Of a DNA stretch of 64,000 nucleotides, positions 47,812 to 56,201 are shown one piece after another. The notes under the pieces are model-generated. The model was not told the origin of the DNA. It worked only from the letters and a program-made list of their open reading frames with translations, and searched no databases. The DNA comes from an uncultured Verrucomicrobia subdivision 3 bacterium (GTDB taxonomy: Bacteria; Verrucomicrobiota; Verrucomicrobiia; Limisphaerales; UBA11358). Position 1 is the stretch's first letter. The number at the start of each line of letters is the position of its first letter. Where the stretch lies: NCBI GenBank assembly GCA_903878805.1, contig CAIRJF010000010.1, positions 1 to 64,000 of the forward strand. Direction: 5' to 3'. A program made the translations under genes and the position numbers.

Positions 47812-48899
47812 GGATAGGCCGTGGGGTCAACGTTGGCGATGCTCACGCGCTGGCGAAACAGATGGACGACGCCGGCAATGGCCGAGCTTTGCAAATAGGG
47901 TGTGCGCCGATCCACCGGCGTAACCGGCAGCGATTCCGCCCGCGCCAGCGCCGCATCCTCCAGCACGCCCATCTCGAGTTCCACCGAGGCGGGGACGGCG
48001 TTGCTGAAAAAATAGGAGCCGGTTTCGCTGAAGTAGGGCAGATAAAAAGACACGTTAAGGTTCGTGGCGGTTTGCCCGGCAGAATTTACATAATAGTTGT
48101 TCGTCATCCAGTAGCCGCTGGGGTTGTAGGGGCGAACCACAAAATGCACCACACCATCAAGCAGATGGCTACCGCCATTGGTGGGATTGTAAAAGAAATT
48201 CTGGAACACTTGGTTGGTGAACAACGTGGTCGGGTCGGTGGTTCCCAGCGGCGGCGTCGGGTATTGCAGCCGGTAAAGCGAATACAACGCGCCCGAGGAA
48301 TTATACGAGATAGCATAAGCCACGCCCCACCAGATGTTGTTCTGATGGTTCAAAATGAAAACTTGTTGCAAAAGATTGGAGCGATAGATGCCGCCGGGCG
48401 GCAGCGTCTGCACCAGTGGCAAAGAATAGTTGGCATTGCTGGTGATTAAAAAATTCACCGCGTAGTAATTGTCGGACGGCGTGATGCCGCGCAAATCGGA
48501 CGCGATCATTTCCATCGTGGCGCGGCTGCCCTCCAGCACATCCGATTGCGTGACGCTGGAGCGGAACGCGCGCTGCGTGCTGTTGAACACCGCCATCAAC
48601 GCCAGCACGATGAACGACATCAGCGCCACCACCACCATAATTTCCACGAGCGAAAAAGCGGCGGAATTCTGTCGAGCAGATGGGAGATGGCAGATGGCAG
48701 ATGGGAAATGACCGGTTCGCGGCGCGACTCGCTTCGAGCGGCGGCATTTGGCCTTATTTTCGGAAAAAAGGCTTGAATTTTGCACAAAAATTGATTGAAA
48801 CCACCTATCTGAAGGTTCAGACCCGAGGTTGGGACGCGCCTGACCGGGGTTGCGGGGAACCTGCAACCTGTCACCGGCAATGTGTAATAAGAGTTTCAT
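47808..48899 (-). CDS. Verru_Chthon cassette protein C-like pseudopilin
   Basis: A 363-residue PulJ-like pseudopilin. The methylation motif AAFSLVEIMVVVALMSFIVLA lies at about residues 83-103, with Ala instead of Gly before the Phe. The leader is therefore over 80 residues, far longer than the usual 6-20. The start at 48899 overlaps the preceding gene's stop as ATGA, supporting it. Part of the leader (FPSAICHLPSA) comes from 7-mers AGATGGG/AGATGGC at 48678-48705. The C-terminal body is an Asn/Tyr-rich minor-pilin-like domain. It probably forms part of a pilus tip or pseudopilus with the A, B and D proteins. Confidence 0.83.
   Translation of the reverse strand: MKLLLHIAGDRLQVPRNPGQARPNLGSEPSDRWFQSIFVQNSSLFSENKAKCRRSKRVAPRTGHFPSAICHLPSARQNSAAFSLVEIMVVVALMSFIVLALMAVFNSTQRAFRSSVTQSDVLEGSRATMEMIASDLRGITPSDNYYAVNFLITSNANYSLPLVQTLPPGGIYRSNLLQQVFILNHQNNIWWGVAYAISYNSSGALYSLYRLQYPTPPLGTTDPTTLFTNQVFQNFFYNPTNGGSHLLDGVVHFVVRPYNPSGYWMTNNYYVNSAGQTATNLNVSFYLPYFSETGSYFFSNAVPASVELEMGVLEDAALARAESLPVTPVDRRTPYLQSSAIAGVVHLFRQRVSIANVDPTAYP
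48678..48712 (-). repeat. Heptad array in cassette C leader
   Basis: AGATGGG, AGATGGC, AGATGGC, AGATGGG, AAATGAC in register, in frame with the leader just before the pilin hydrophobic segment. Confidence 0.8.
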
Positions 48900-49774
48900 G
48901 GCGCGTTGGTGAAGAACTGCGACTGATAATAAAACAAACCGCCGTGGTTCGCGTCGGGCACAAGTTGGCCAGCGACGGACGCGCGGAAAGTCTGGCGTCC
49001 GTTGCCGAGCTTACCGTTGGGCAGTTGCGGCCACAGGAACGTCAGCCGCAGGTCGCGCAAATTTTTCGCGAGCTGCGAACCAAAACTGCCAAGTGCCGGC
49101 AGGTTGTTCGTGTCCACCGCCACCGGCGCGTTCACGCAATAGATGCGGTAGGTAAAGGTGTCTTGCGCCATCAGGCTGTCATTCGGCTGCGGCGCTTTTT
49201 CCGCCGCCAGCCCGCTGATGGAACGGACATACGCGATGATGTGATTGCTGGTGCAGGCGACATTAAACGCGCTGCTGATGGCCTTGCCACCCGCCGTGAA
49301 TTCCGGCGTGCTCAAAACGCCGATGATGTTCGCGCCGTTGGTGAGGCTGTAATAATTATAGGACGCTCCTTTTACATAAGCACCGTCGTAGGTATAGCCG
49401 TCAACGCCAGGAGAGCCATTCGGAGTTCCGTCAGCATTGTAAAACTGCCAGTAGTTCGTGATGGCATAGACGCTGTTCGTCAAATCATCCGCGCCGCGCG
49501 AGCCGCTGCGGATGGTTTCCAGCAGCATGGTGGCGTCTTGATTGATGACGGTCTCCTCGCGATTGTCGCGCTGGGTGTTCATGCCGTAGGGCAACACGCC
49601 GATAATGGCCACGAGCGCAAAGCCGATGATGGCCAGGCAAATCGCAATCTCAATCATCGTAAAGGCGGAGGCATTGCGAATTGCGAATTGCGAATTGCGA
49701 ATTAAAAAATTTCCGCGCCGCGCCATGGCCGCCAGGCGAATTCGCAATTCGGAATTTGAAATTTGAAATTTCAT
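48896..49774 (-). CDS. Verru_Chthon cassette protein B-like pseudopilin
   Basis: A 292-residue pseudopilin. The prepilin segment SAFTMIEIAICLAIIGFALV begins at about residue 36 and keeps the Glu5. The leader MKFQISNSELRIRL...RNSQFAIRN is almost entirely encoded by two 7-bp arrays (49676-49703 and 49736-49770), the second running into the start codon. The start overlaps the D-gene stop as ATGA (49771-49774). The C-terminal body is a globular domain with VKGASYNYYSLTNGANI and LRDLRLTFLWPQLPNG. It matches cassette protein B in size and position. Confidence 0.83.
   Translation of the reverse strand: MKFQISNSELRIRLAAMARRGNFLIRNSQFAIRNASAFTMIEIAICLAIIGFALVAIIGVLPYGMNTQRDNREETVINQDATMLLETIRSGSRGADDLTNSVYAITNYWQFYNADGTPNGSPGVDGYTYDGAYVKGASYNYYSLTNGANIIGVLSTPEFTAGGKAISSAFNVACTSNHIIAYVRSISGLAAEKAPQPNDSLMAQDTFTYRIYCVNAPVAVDTNNLPALGSFGSQLAKNLRDLRLTFLWPQLPNGKLGNGRQTFRASVAGQLVPDANHGGLFYYQSQFFTNAP
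49676..49770 (-). repeat. Paired heptad arrays in cassette B leader
   Basis: Array 1 is four exact GCGAATT copies (49676-49703). Array 2 is GCGAATT, CGCAATT, CGGAATT, TGAAATT, TGAAATT (49736-49770) and ends next to the start codon (49772-49774). AATT being self-complementary, the arrays also read as opposed. Confidence 0.88.
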
Positions 49775-50796
49775 TGGACTTGCTGCTGCAACAGCGTGGC
49801 GCGGCCGGTCAACCGGTCAATACGCACGATGCTGAACATAGAATTGGTGCTGTTGCCCGGCGGATTTTCCGTGGCGTCCGGCGCTTGGAATTGCAGTGCC
49901 TTGGTAGCAGGGTTGGCGGCGTAGGCCACCGTGCCTTGCGCGAGCGGAATGTATTCATCCTGTGCGGCGAGGCTCAAGCCATCCACCGTAAGCTGGCCGA
50001 GATAGTTGAAAGCAATGAAGGGGAGGGATGGCGCGATATAACCGTTGAATTTTGTGAAATTAGTCTCGGTCGGGAATGGAAAAATGTTGGTGTAGCTGAA
50101 ACTATTGATCGGATAGCTCGCGTTGGCGGCGTAGTCATAAATGACCGGATAGGAATTATAGCCAGAATAATACTGACCATAATTGTAATACGGCCAGTAG
50201 GTGGTGTTGAACTTATTCGCGGCAATAAATGCGCCGTCTGGTAGCGATTTCCATTCGGAAAGATAGTGTGAAAACGGATTCCCCGGCTGGTCACCCACGG
50301 AGCGCAACGAGACAAAGTTGTAGCCGGTGACCTGCTTGTCCAAGAGATTCGTGATGGCTGTTCGCTCGGACAGGGCAAGATTATTAAAGGCTGGCGTCGG
50401 GTTGCCATTCGCATCCGCCCAAAACAAATACCAGAAATTCGCTGGCACAAAAACCATATACACCGTCGTGTGCTGGCTGATGGCGAGTTGCCGCGCGCGG
50501 GCGACGTCATCGAGCAACTGGCGCGCGGCGCTGACTTGCACGTTGGACTTGCCGAGGTTCTTCAGCGCCGGCACAGCCAGCGCCGCAAGAATGCCGAGAA
50601 TGGCGATGACCACGAGCAACTCCAGCAGCGTGAATGCCGGCGAGTTGCGAATTGCGAATTGCGAATTGCGGACGGCAGGGCGCGTCACTCCGTGCGCGCC
50701 GCCATCGTGAAAAAGCAAGCACCCGTTGCCAGCAGCGGCGGGCAGCGGACTGCCCCCCCTACCAACGCGAACCCCGCATGAACGGATGACTTTCAC
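49771..50796 (-). CDS. Verru_Chthon cassette protein D-like pseudopilin
   Basis: A 341-residue GspH/FimT-like pseudopilin. The hydrophobic segment SPAFTLLELLVVIAILGILA starts at about residue 51. The GTG start at 50796 lies 8 bp after the upstream stop. Its long leader has two repeat-derived parts: a GC-rich part (GSPLPAAAGNG, DGGAHGVTRPA) and NSQFAIRNS from the heptad array 50640-50674. The mature domain is Tyr/Asn-rich (WPYYNYGQYYSGYNSYP). It is first of the D-B-C-A block and coupled to the rest by ATGA overlaps. Confidence 0.83.
   Translation of the reverse strand: MKVIRSCGVRVGRGGSPLPAAAGNGCLLFHDGGAHGVTRPAVRNSQFAIRNSPAFTLLELLVVIAILGILAALAVPALKNLGKSNVQVSAARQLLDDVARARQLAISQHTTVYMVFVPANFWYLFWADANGNPTPAFNNLALSERTAITNLLDKQVTGYNFVSLRSVGDQPGNPFSHYLSEWKSLPDGAFIAANKFNTTYWPYYNYGQYYSGYNSYPVIYDYAANASYPINSFSYTNIFPFPTETNFTKFNGYIAPSLPFIAFNYLGQLTVDGLSLAAQDEYIPLAQGTVAYAANPATKALQFQAPDATENPPGNSTNSMFSIVRIDRLTGRATLLQQQVQ
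50640..50674 (-). repeat. Heptad array in cassette D leader
   Basis: GCGAGTT, then three GCGAATT, then GCGGACG, in register; the same unit as in the neighbouring B gene. Confidence 0.85.
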
Positions 50797-50803
50797 AAAA
50801 ATC

Positions 50804-51598
50804 TTACTGCCAGCTCAGGACGTGATTCTTATTTTCCCAATCGGTAGCCGGGTCAGTTAGATCAATCTTGCCGCGATGCCCTGCGGACCAAACCATAACT
50901 TTGCCGCGATACTGAAAATTGTCATTTTTGCTGGTGTCAGGATTAATCAAGCCATTCAGTCCGGGATTTGCCGAGGTCTGGTTGTTTCCTGATACGGCAT
51001 TCAAACAATAAAAAGCATCCTTGCACATATCATCGTAGTTCAAGTCCATCGTAATGACGTAAGGATTGCCCCACGGATCGCGATACACACCGTTGACATC
51101 CACGCCCGGCAAGGGGGAGCCCGCTACGGATGGATTATAGCCGGACAGTTTGGCGTTTAAGTATTTTGTCTGACGGGGATTTTTTACATGCCTGTAATCA
51201 GGAGTGGTCACGCCGCTGGGATATGTTTCCATGTCCATCAAGATGGCTATCACTTCCGAATTACTGGCTTGATAATTGTAAGTTGCCGGATTTTGCACCG
51301 TGCCGCCGATAAACGTTGCGCCATAAGTGAAATCACCTCCGTTGGCGGTGGCGGCATTCTGCGCGTTGGTGGATACGGGAAAGCGACTATAGTCTGTGTC
51401 ATAGGAGCTGATGGCATTGACGATGTCGGCCATCTCCGTTTTGGCCTTGGCTTTTTTGGCGGCGGTTTGAGCCGCCGACAGCGCGGGCAGCAGCATCGCC
51501 GCAAGAATGCCGATGATGGCAATGACGACGAGCAGTTCCACGAGCGTGAAGGCGCGGGCATTGGCGGCAGACAATTTATGCTGGGTGATTTTTTTCAT
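50804..51598 (-). CDS. Major-type prepilin (GspG/PilA-like)
   Basis: A 264-residue prepilin. The preferred start is ATG 51598 (MKKITQHKL), giving a 17-residue leader before AFTLVELLVVIAIIGILAAM, with Glu5 and the classic Ala-rich N-helix (ALSAAQTAAKKAKAKTEM). The C-terminal part contains the GspG-like YRDPWGNPYVI motif, suggesting a pseudopilin-type calcium-binding loop fold. An in-frame ATG at 51742, 3 bp after the preceding stop, would extend the leader by 48 residues. It follows a similar prepilin and precedes the cassette D gene by 8 bp. Confidence 0.88.
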   Translation of the reverse strand: MKKITQHKLSAANARAFTLVELLVVIAIIGILAAMLLPALSAAQTAAKKAKAKTEMADIVNAISSYDTDYSRFPVSTNAQNAATANGGDFTYGATFIGGTVQNPATYNYQASNSEVIAILMDMETYPSGVTTPDYRHVKNPRQTKYLNAKLSGYNPSVAGSPLPGVDVNGVYRDPWGNPYVITMDLNYDDMCKDAFYCLNAVSGNNQTSANPGLNGLINPDTSKNDNFQYRGKVMVWSAGHRGKIDLTDPATDWENKNHVLSWQ

Positions 51599-51744
51599 AG
51601 GAGTAAAAAAGTTTTGGTGGCGGACGGGCGGCGGTATTTCGGCGGCGCGGCGGCGGATGGTCGGCAGCCACGCGCAGTCATGCCATTCCACCGGGACGGA
51701 ATTTTTCCCGCCGGCGAAATCGTTGGTGAGGTTGGAAAGCATAA

Positions 51745-52488
51745 TCAGGGCAGCGGGCTGTTGATCTGCACCTGGCGGCTCCAGTTGCAGATGAGGTTGG
51801 TCTGGCCGTTGATGACGAGCTGCACCCACAGGTCGTAGCCGCCGGGATTGTTGACGCCAGGATAAACGTAGCGGAAGGGATTCAGGTGATTCACGCCTAA
51901 CGGCGCGTAAGTGTCATCCGGTCCGCCAACGGAGGTGGCGAGCACGGGAGTGTTGGGAACCGCGTTGTTGGAAACCGAGCCAATCTGCTTGAAGCTCAAA
52001 CCCGTCAGAAAATTCTTGGCAGTCGTGCCGTCCTCCGCACCGCCTTGCGAACAATTGACCACACCGCTGACACCATAGGCTTGGGGATAACCATTCGGAT
52101 TGTTTTGCGGAATCGAATAGGAACCGTCCAACGTTTGAAAAACCGCCGTGCCGCTGACAATGGTTTTATTCACGCCAGAAAGTTCAAAGAAAAGCGGGCT
52201 GAACTGCGCGCGATCCATCACCGGGGTGGAGCTGTTGTAAACCGTGTTGGCGTTCTGGTTGCTTGGTGGATACGCGCCATACTTGGCCTTGTAATTTTCC
52301 AGCGCGGTCGCGATGCGCTCCAGTTCGCCGCGCGCAACTTTTTTGTATTGCTGCGCCTTGACCGTTTTTAAGACGGGAAGGGTGAACGCCGCCAGCACGC
52401 CGATGATGGAAATGACCACGAGCAGTTCAATCAGCGTGAACGCCAAGGCATTTTCGCTTTTTGATTTTCGATTTTCGTTTTTTTTCAT
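51745..52488 (-). CDS. Prepilin with GspG-like N-terminus
   Basis: A 247-residue prepilin starting at ATG 52488, which overlaps the antitoxin stop as ATGA (52485-52488). The leader (KKNENRKSKSENALA) is encoded by 7-mers ATTTTCG/CTTTTTG at 52450-52477. The hydrophobic helix AFTLIELLVVISIIGVLAAF follows, then KTVKAQQYKKVARGELERIATALENYKAKYGAYPP, the GspG-type continuation, and a variable Asn-rich domain. It is the first pilin gene after the ATPase/platform genes and may be the major subunit. Confidence 0.88.
   Translation of the reverse strand: MKKNENRKSKSENALAFTLIELLVVISIIGVLAAFTLPVLKTVKAQQYKKVARGELERIATALENYKAKYGAYPPSNQNANTVYNSSTPVMDRAQFSPLFFELSGVNKTIVSGTAVFQTLDGSYSIPQNNPNGYPQAYGVSGVVNCSQGGAEDGTTAKNFLTGLSFKQIGSVSNNAVPNTPVLATSVGGPDDTYAPLGVNHLNPFRYVYPGVNNPGGYDLWVQLVINGQTNLICNWSRQVQINSPLP
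52450..52484 (-). repeat. Heptad array in prepilin leader
   Basis: ATTTTCG, CTTTTTG, ATTTTCG, ATTTTCG, TTTTTTT in register, ending at the start codon and coding the Lys/Asn/Ser-rich leader. Confidence 0.8.
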
Positions 52489-52769
52489 TTCAATTCCTGT
52501 TCCATCCGTTCGCTCAACCATTGCTTGATCATGCTCTGGTAGTTTAAAAACCGCATCCGCGCGAGGCGCTTGATGCGCGCCAACATCCGGGGATCAATCC
52601 GCAGCGTGATGGTCACGGACTCGGACGCCTCCGCGCTGCCCGCGACCGCCGTCTCCATGAGCCGCACGCCGGGACGGTTCTCCGCCCAGAACGCCGCCTC
52701 GGCCGTTTCGCTGTCGAAAATCGGCACGTCTTCCCAGTTGGCAAATGTTTGCACGGTAAAAAATTTCAA
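52485..52769 (-). CDS. CopG-type antitoxin (BrnA/PF12441-like)
   Basis: A 94-residue putative antitoxin. The N-terminal part KFFTVQTFANWEDVPIFDSETAEAAFW resembles the toxin-neutralising extension of this family; the C-terminal ITLRIDPRMLARIKRLARM plus NYQSMIKQWLSERM is a ribbon-helix-helix. The frame is open far upstream but overlaps the toxin; a TTG at 52769, one base after the toxin stop, is the likely start. Its own stop overlaps the next prepilin start (ATGA), which would couple antitoxin and pilin translation. Confidence 0.78.
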   Translation of the reverse strand: MKFFTVQTFANWEDVPIFDSETAEAAFWAENRPGVRLMETAVAGSAEASESVTITLRIDPRMLARIKRLARMRFLNYQSMIKQWLSERMEQELK

Positions 52770-52770
52770 T

Positions 52771-53055
52771 TCACGGCGCGAGCGTTTGATCCATTTTACG
52801 CTGATAGAAGAACCGTTCCTCCGGCGCGAACGGCCGCGCCAGGAGCACACGCACCTCTCGGCCGTTCGTCCGATAGACGCTGTAAATGCCGATGCCGCCG
52901 GCGGACATACCGAGGTTGAAAAACCGCGCCTGCACGCCGAATCGCGGCGTGTCCGGCATGAGCCGCACGGCAAACGGATCCTCAAAAGACTCTTCTATCT
53001 CCCGTTGGGTCAAAGAACCAAGCTCAAAGGGCGGCTCATTCCAATCGAACTCCAT
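52771..53055 (-). CDS. BrnT-like toxin
   Basis: A 94-residue protein of the BrnT type, ribonuclease toxins of type II modules. It begins MEFDWNEPPFELGSL, close to the family's FEWDxxK opening. The middle strands are RFFNLGMSAGGIGIYSVYRTN, and the end REVRVLLARPFAPEERFFYQRK corresponds to the conserved RIISARxAxxxERxxY tail. Toxin-before-antitoxin order agrees with brnTA. An imperfect palindrome 35-55 bp upstream may be the operator. Its place inside the pilus array is unusual. Confidence 0.75.
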   Translation of the reverse strand: MEFDWNEPPFELGSLTQREIEESFEDPFAVRLMPDTPRFGVQARFFNLGMSAGGIGIYSVYRTNGREVRVLLARPFAPEERFFYQRKMDQTLAP

Positions 53056-53090
53056 AACGGGTCAAGTTGTAAATAATTCGCCCAAGCATT

Positions 53091-53109
53091 GTGAATACAA
53101 TGTATTTAC
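53091..53109 (-). promoter_or_regulatory. Putative operator of toxin-antitoxin pair
   Basis: GTGAATACA (53091-53099) and TGTATTTAC (53101-53109) are inverted with 8 of 9 matches around a central A, upstream of the BrnT-like gene. It would suit a ribbon-helix-helix dimer. A possible -35/-10 pair (TTGTAT, 16 bases, AATTAT) overlaps it on the minus strand. Confidence 0.45.
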
Positions 53110-53165
53110 ACGCCGGACGATGGTTTGTCAAGTTTCCGGGCATAAAACGGGTTTGCCTCCTAAAA

Positions 53166-54485
53166 TCACTCTTTGGTTTTGCCGCCGGGGTCGTCACCGC
53201 TCATGTTGCTAATCATGGCGATCAACGGCAGGAACATCGCGATGACGATGCTGCCGACGATGACGGCCAGAAATACAATCATGATGGGTTCGAGCAGCGA
53301 GGTCATGGCGGAAACGGCGTTGTCCACTTCTTCGTCGTAGTTGTCGGCAATCTTGAGCAACATTTCCGGCATCGCACCCGTTTGTTCGCCGACGTCCACC
53401 ATGCTGACGACCATTGGCGGAAATACCCGCGAGGCCTCAAGCGGCGCGGTGATGGTTTCGCCTTCCTTCACGCTTTCGTGAATCTTGCTGACGGCGTTGG
53501 CGATGATGACATTGCCGGCGGTTTCTTTGACGATGTTTAATGCCTGCAAAATCGGCACGCCGCTGCTGACGAGCGTGCCGAGCGTTCGTGCAAAGCGCGA
53601 GATGGAAACCTTGGTCACCACTTGGCCCATCGGCGGCGCCTTGAGTTTGAACTTGTCCCACAAATGGCGGCCAAATTTCGTTTTGATAAACAGCAAAAAC
53701 AAGACCACTACCACCGCAATGCCGCCCATCGTGGCGAGAATGTTGTTCTTGATGACATCGCTGATCCACAGCACGAGCAAGGTGAACTTGGGCATGGTGA
53801 TGTTCATGCCCGCAAAAACGTCCTTGAATTTCGGCACGACGAACGTCATCAGCAGCACCATGATGCCGACGGCCACAATCATCACCGCCGTGGGATAAAA
53901 CATCGCCGCCTTGACCTTGCCTTTGATCTTCTGCGCCTTCTCGGAAAATTCCGCGAGGCGCTTCAACACGACTTCCAGCACGCCGCCGAGTTCGCCGGCC
54001 TTGACCATGTTGACAAACAGTTTGTTGAAAACTTTCGGGTGCTGGGCGAGCGCCTCGGAAAACGTGCTGCCGCCCTCGATGGAAGTGGAGAGTTCGCCGA
54101 GAATGCTTTTCAAGTTTGCGTTGCGTTCCTGTTTTTCCAAAACGCGCAGGCCGCGCAGCAGCGGCAGGCCGGCGTCCACGAGCGTCGCGAGCTGGCGGGT
54201 GAAGGTGGTCAGCACCTTCGGCTTCACCCCGCCGCCGAAGCCGGGAATCTTGATGTTGAGATTCATCCCGCCACCTTTTTTCCCGCCGGCTTTCGGTTTG
54301 GCTGCCGCCGTCTTGGCTTTGGCTTTTTTGTCAGTGGATTTTTCCTTTTCCGCCTCGGCAATTTTCGTCGGGAACAAGCCCATCTCCTTCACGCGACCGA
54401 TGGCCTCGTTCTGGCTGCCCACCTCGATGCTGCCCTTGGTCTCATTGCCACGGGCGTCGAGGGCGGTGTAATTATACTTTGGCAT
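53166..54485 (-). CDS. pilC: Type IV pilus / type II secretion platform protein PilC
   Basis: A 439-residue inner-membrane platform protein. The N-terminal YNYTALDARGNETKGSIE is typical of PilC/GspF. An unusual Ala/Lys-rich linker (about 50-75, KKAKAKTAAAKPKAGGKKGG) precedes the first GspF domain (FTRQLATLVDAGLPLLRGL). TM helices are near 210, 255 and 410, and the second domain contains ISRFARTLGTLVSSGVPILQAL. It is 6 bp from the upstream PilB-like gene in the same transcription unit, and couples ATPase motion to pilin extraction. Confidence 0.94.
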   Translation of the reverse strand: MPKYNYTALDARGNETKGSIEVGSQNEAIGRVKEMGLFPTKIAEAEKEKSTDKKAKAKTAAAKPKAGGKKGGGMNLNIKIPGFGGGVKPKVLTTFTRQLATLVDAGLPLLRGLRVLEKQERNANLKSILGELSTSIEGGSTFSEALAQHPKVFNKLFVNMVKAGELGGVLEVVLKRLAEFSEKAQKIKGKVKAAMFYPTAVMIVAVGIMVLLMTFVVPKFKDVFAGMNITMPKFTLLVLWISDVIKNNILATMGGIAVVVVLFLLFIKTKFGRHLWDKFKLKAPPMGQVVTKVSISRFARTLGTLVSSGVPILQALNIVKETAGNVIIANAVSKIHESVKEGETITAPLEASRVFPPMVVSMVDVGEQTGAMPEMLLKIADNYDEEVDNAVSAMTSLLEPIMIVFLAVIVGSIVIAMFLPLIAMISNMSGDDPGGKTKE

Positions 54486-54491
54486 GGCGGA

Positions 54492-56192
54492 TCAGGTGTA
54501 TTTTACAACTTCATCAATCGTGGTGTCGCCGTCGAATATGCCCCGCAAACCGTCTTCGCGCAAGGTCACCATGCCGAGTTCCACGGCCTTCTGGCGCACC
54601 ACCACCGTCGGCGCGCGTTCGTTGATGAGATTGCGGATGGCGTCGCTCACCACGAGCAGCTCGTAAATGCCTTTACGTCCCTTGTAGCCGGTGTCGTTGC
54701 AGGTCGAGCAGCCGCGGCCATAATGAAAAATTTTGTCGCCCAAATCATGCGGCGAAAGTCCGAGCAACGAGAGCTGCTGCTCTGTCGGCTCGAACGGCGT
54801 CCGGCAATTTTTGCAAATCGTGCGCACGAGCCGCTGGCCGAGCACCGCCATCAGCGTCGAAGAAATCAAAAACGGTTCCACGCCCATGTCCACGAGGCGC
54901 GTGACCGCGCCGGGCGAATCGTTCGTGTGCAGCGTGCTCAAGACCAAGTGACCGGTCAGCGATGCCTGGATGGAAATTTGCGCCGTTTCCAAATCGCGCA
55001 TTTCCCCGACCATGATGATGTCCGGGTCCTGGCGCAAAAACGCCTTCAGCGCCTTGCTGAAAGTCATGCCGATCGCTTCGTTCACGGCCACCTGCATGAT
55101 GCCCTCGATGTCGAACTCCACCGGGTCTTCCGCCGTGAGCAGTTTGGAATCAATCGTGTTCACGCGGCGCAAACAGGAATACAGCGTCGTCGTCTTGCCG
55201 CAACCCGTCGGGCCGGTGACCACGAAAATTCCGTTCGGACGCTGGATTACTTCCGTAACAAAATCATAGACGTATTTTGGAAAACCGAGCGACTCGACTT
55301 CCAGATTCACGGACGAGCGGTCGAGCACGCGCAGCACGATGGATTCGCCGAACGCGGTCGGCAGCGTGCTGACGCGCAAATCCACCTGCTTGCCGGCGAT
55401 GTGCAGATTGATGCGCCCGTCCTGCGGCAGGCGCATCTCTGAAATGTTCAGGTTCGCCATGATCTTGATGCGCGAGGCGACCGGCAGCGCGAGATGCTTC
55501 GGCGGCGGCGCCATTTCGTAAAGCGCCCCGTCCACGCGATAACGAATCCTGAATTCCGTTTCAAACGGCTCGAAGTGAATGTCCGACGCGCGATCCACCA
55601 CCGCCTGCTGCAAAACCAGATTGACGAATTTGACGATGGGAACCTGATTCGCCAGTTCTTCGGCGGCCTTGAGGTTGTCGCCGGCGGCAGCGGCCTCGGA
55701 CAACAGCTTGTCGTCGCCCATCTCTTTCAAGATTTCCGCAAAACTTTCGTTCTCTTCCTGGCCGTATTGCCTTTCGATTGCGCGTGCGATATCACCCGGA
55801 TCAGCCACGACAATCTGCACGTCGCGCTTGGCGATGAAATTGATTTCGTCCGACTTGGCCGGGTCGAGCGGGTCGGCCAGCGCCACCTGCAAAGTGCCGT
55901 TGGAAAATCCGACCGGCAAGCATTTATACATCTGCGCGACCTTCGCCGGAATCAAACTCAAAACTTCTTTCGGAATCTCGCGGTCTTTCAGCGAGACGAC
56001 TTCCGTGCCGAGTGCCGTGGCCATGACATGCAGAATGTCATCCAGCTTCATGATGCCGAAGTCCTGCAAAATCTGGATGGCTGGCGTGGCGTTACGCTGC
56101 AATTCGCCCGCTACCTCCTCATATTGCAAATCGTCGAACATTCCCTGCCCGTGGAGCAGGGAGAGCAACGGATTGTTGATTTCTTCAGCCAT
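54492..56192 (-). CDS. pilB: Second PilB/GspE-type assembly ATPase
   Basis: A 566-residue cytoplasmic hexameric ATPase. The N-terminal MshEN-like domain spans about 1-150. Walker A is [13 protein letters not shown] (about 329-341), the Asp box lies in [13 protein letters not shown] and Walker B in [17 protein letters not shown] tetracysteine zinc site is CKNCRTPF...GCSTCNDTG. It powers pilin polymerisation. It is one of two such ATPases in the array; the other is at 57309-59015. It lies 9 bp after pilT. Confidence 0.93.
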   Translation of the reverse strand: MAEEINNPLLSLLHGQGMFDDLQYEEVAGELQRNATPAIQILQDFGIMKLDDILHVMATALGTEVVSLKDREIPKEVLSLIPAKVAQMYKCLPVGFSNGTLQVALADPLDPAKSDEINFIAKRDVQIVVADPGDIARAIERQYGQEENESFAEILKEMGDDKLLSEAAAAGDNLKAAEELANQVPIVKFVNLVLQQAVVDRASDIHFEPFETEFRIRYRVDGALYEMAPPPKHLALPVASRIKIMANLNISEMRLPQDGRINLHIAGKQVDLRVSTLPTAFGESIVLRVLDRSSVNLEVESLGFPKYVYDFVTEVIQRPNGIFVVTGPTGCGKTTTLYSCLRRVNTIDSKLLTAEDPVEFDIEGIMQVAVNEAIGMTFSKALKAFLRQDPDIIMVGEMRDLETAQISIQASLTGHLVLSTLHTNDSPGAVTRLVDMGVEPFLISSTLMAVLGQRLVRTICKNCRTPFEPTEQQLSLLGLSPHDLGDKIFHYGRGCSTCNDTGYKGRKGIYELLVVSDAIRNLINERAPTVVVRQKAVELGMVTLREDGLRGIFDGDTTIDEVVKYT

Positions 56193-56201
56193 GAAACGAA
56201 A

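Noticed and set aside
49676-49770. GCGAATT arrays considered as origin iterons
   Set aside because: Units change sequence between arrays, sit inside pilin leaders and lack a replication gene nearby.
52770-52985. Upstream extension of the antitoxin frame
   Set aside because: It overlaps the toxin gene out of frame and is Cys/Arg-rich; the TTG next to the toxin stop is a better start.
53622-55442. 606-codon plus-strand frame opposite pilC and pilB
   Set aside because: It is antisense to two unmistakable genes, His/Arg-rich, and arises from third-position GC bias.
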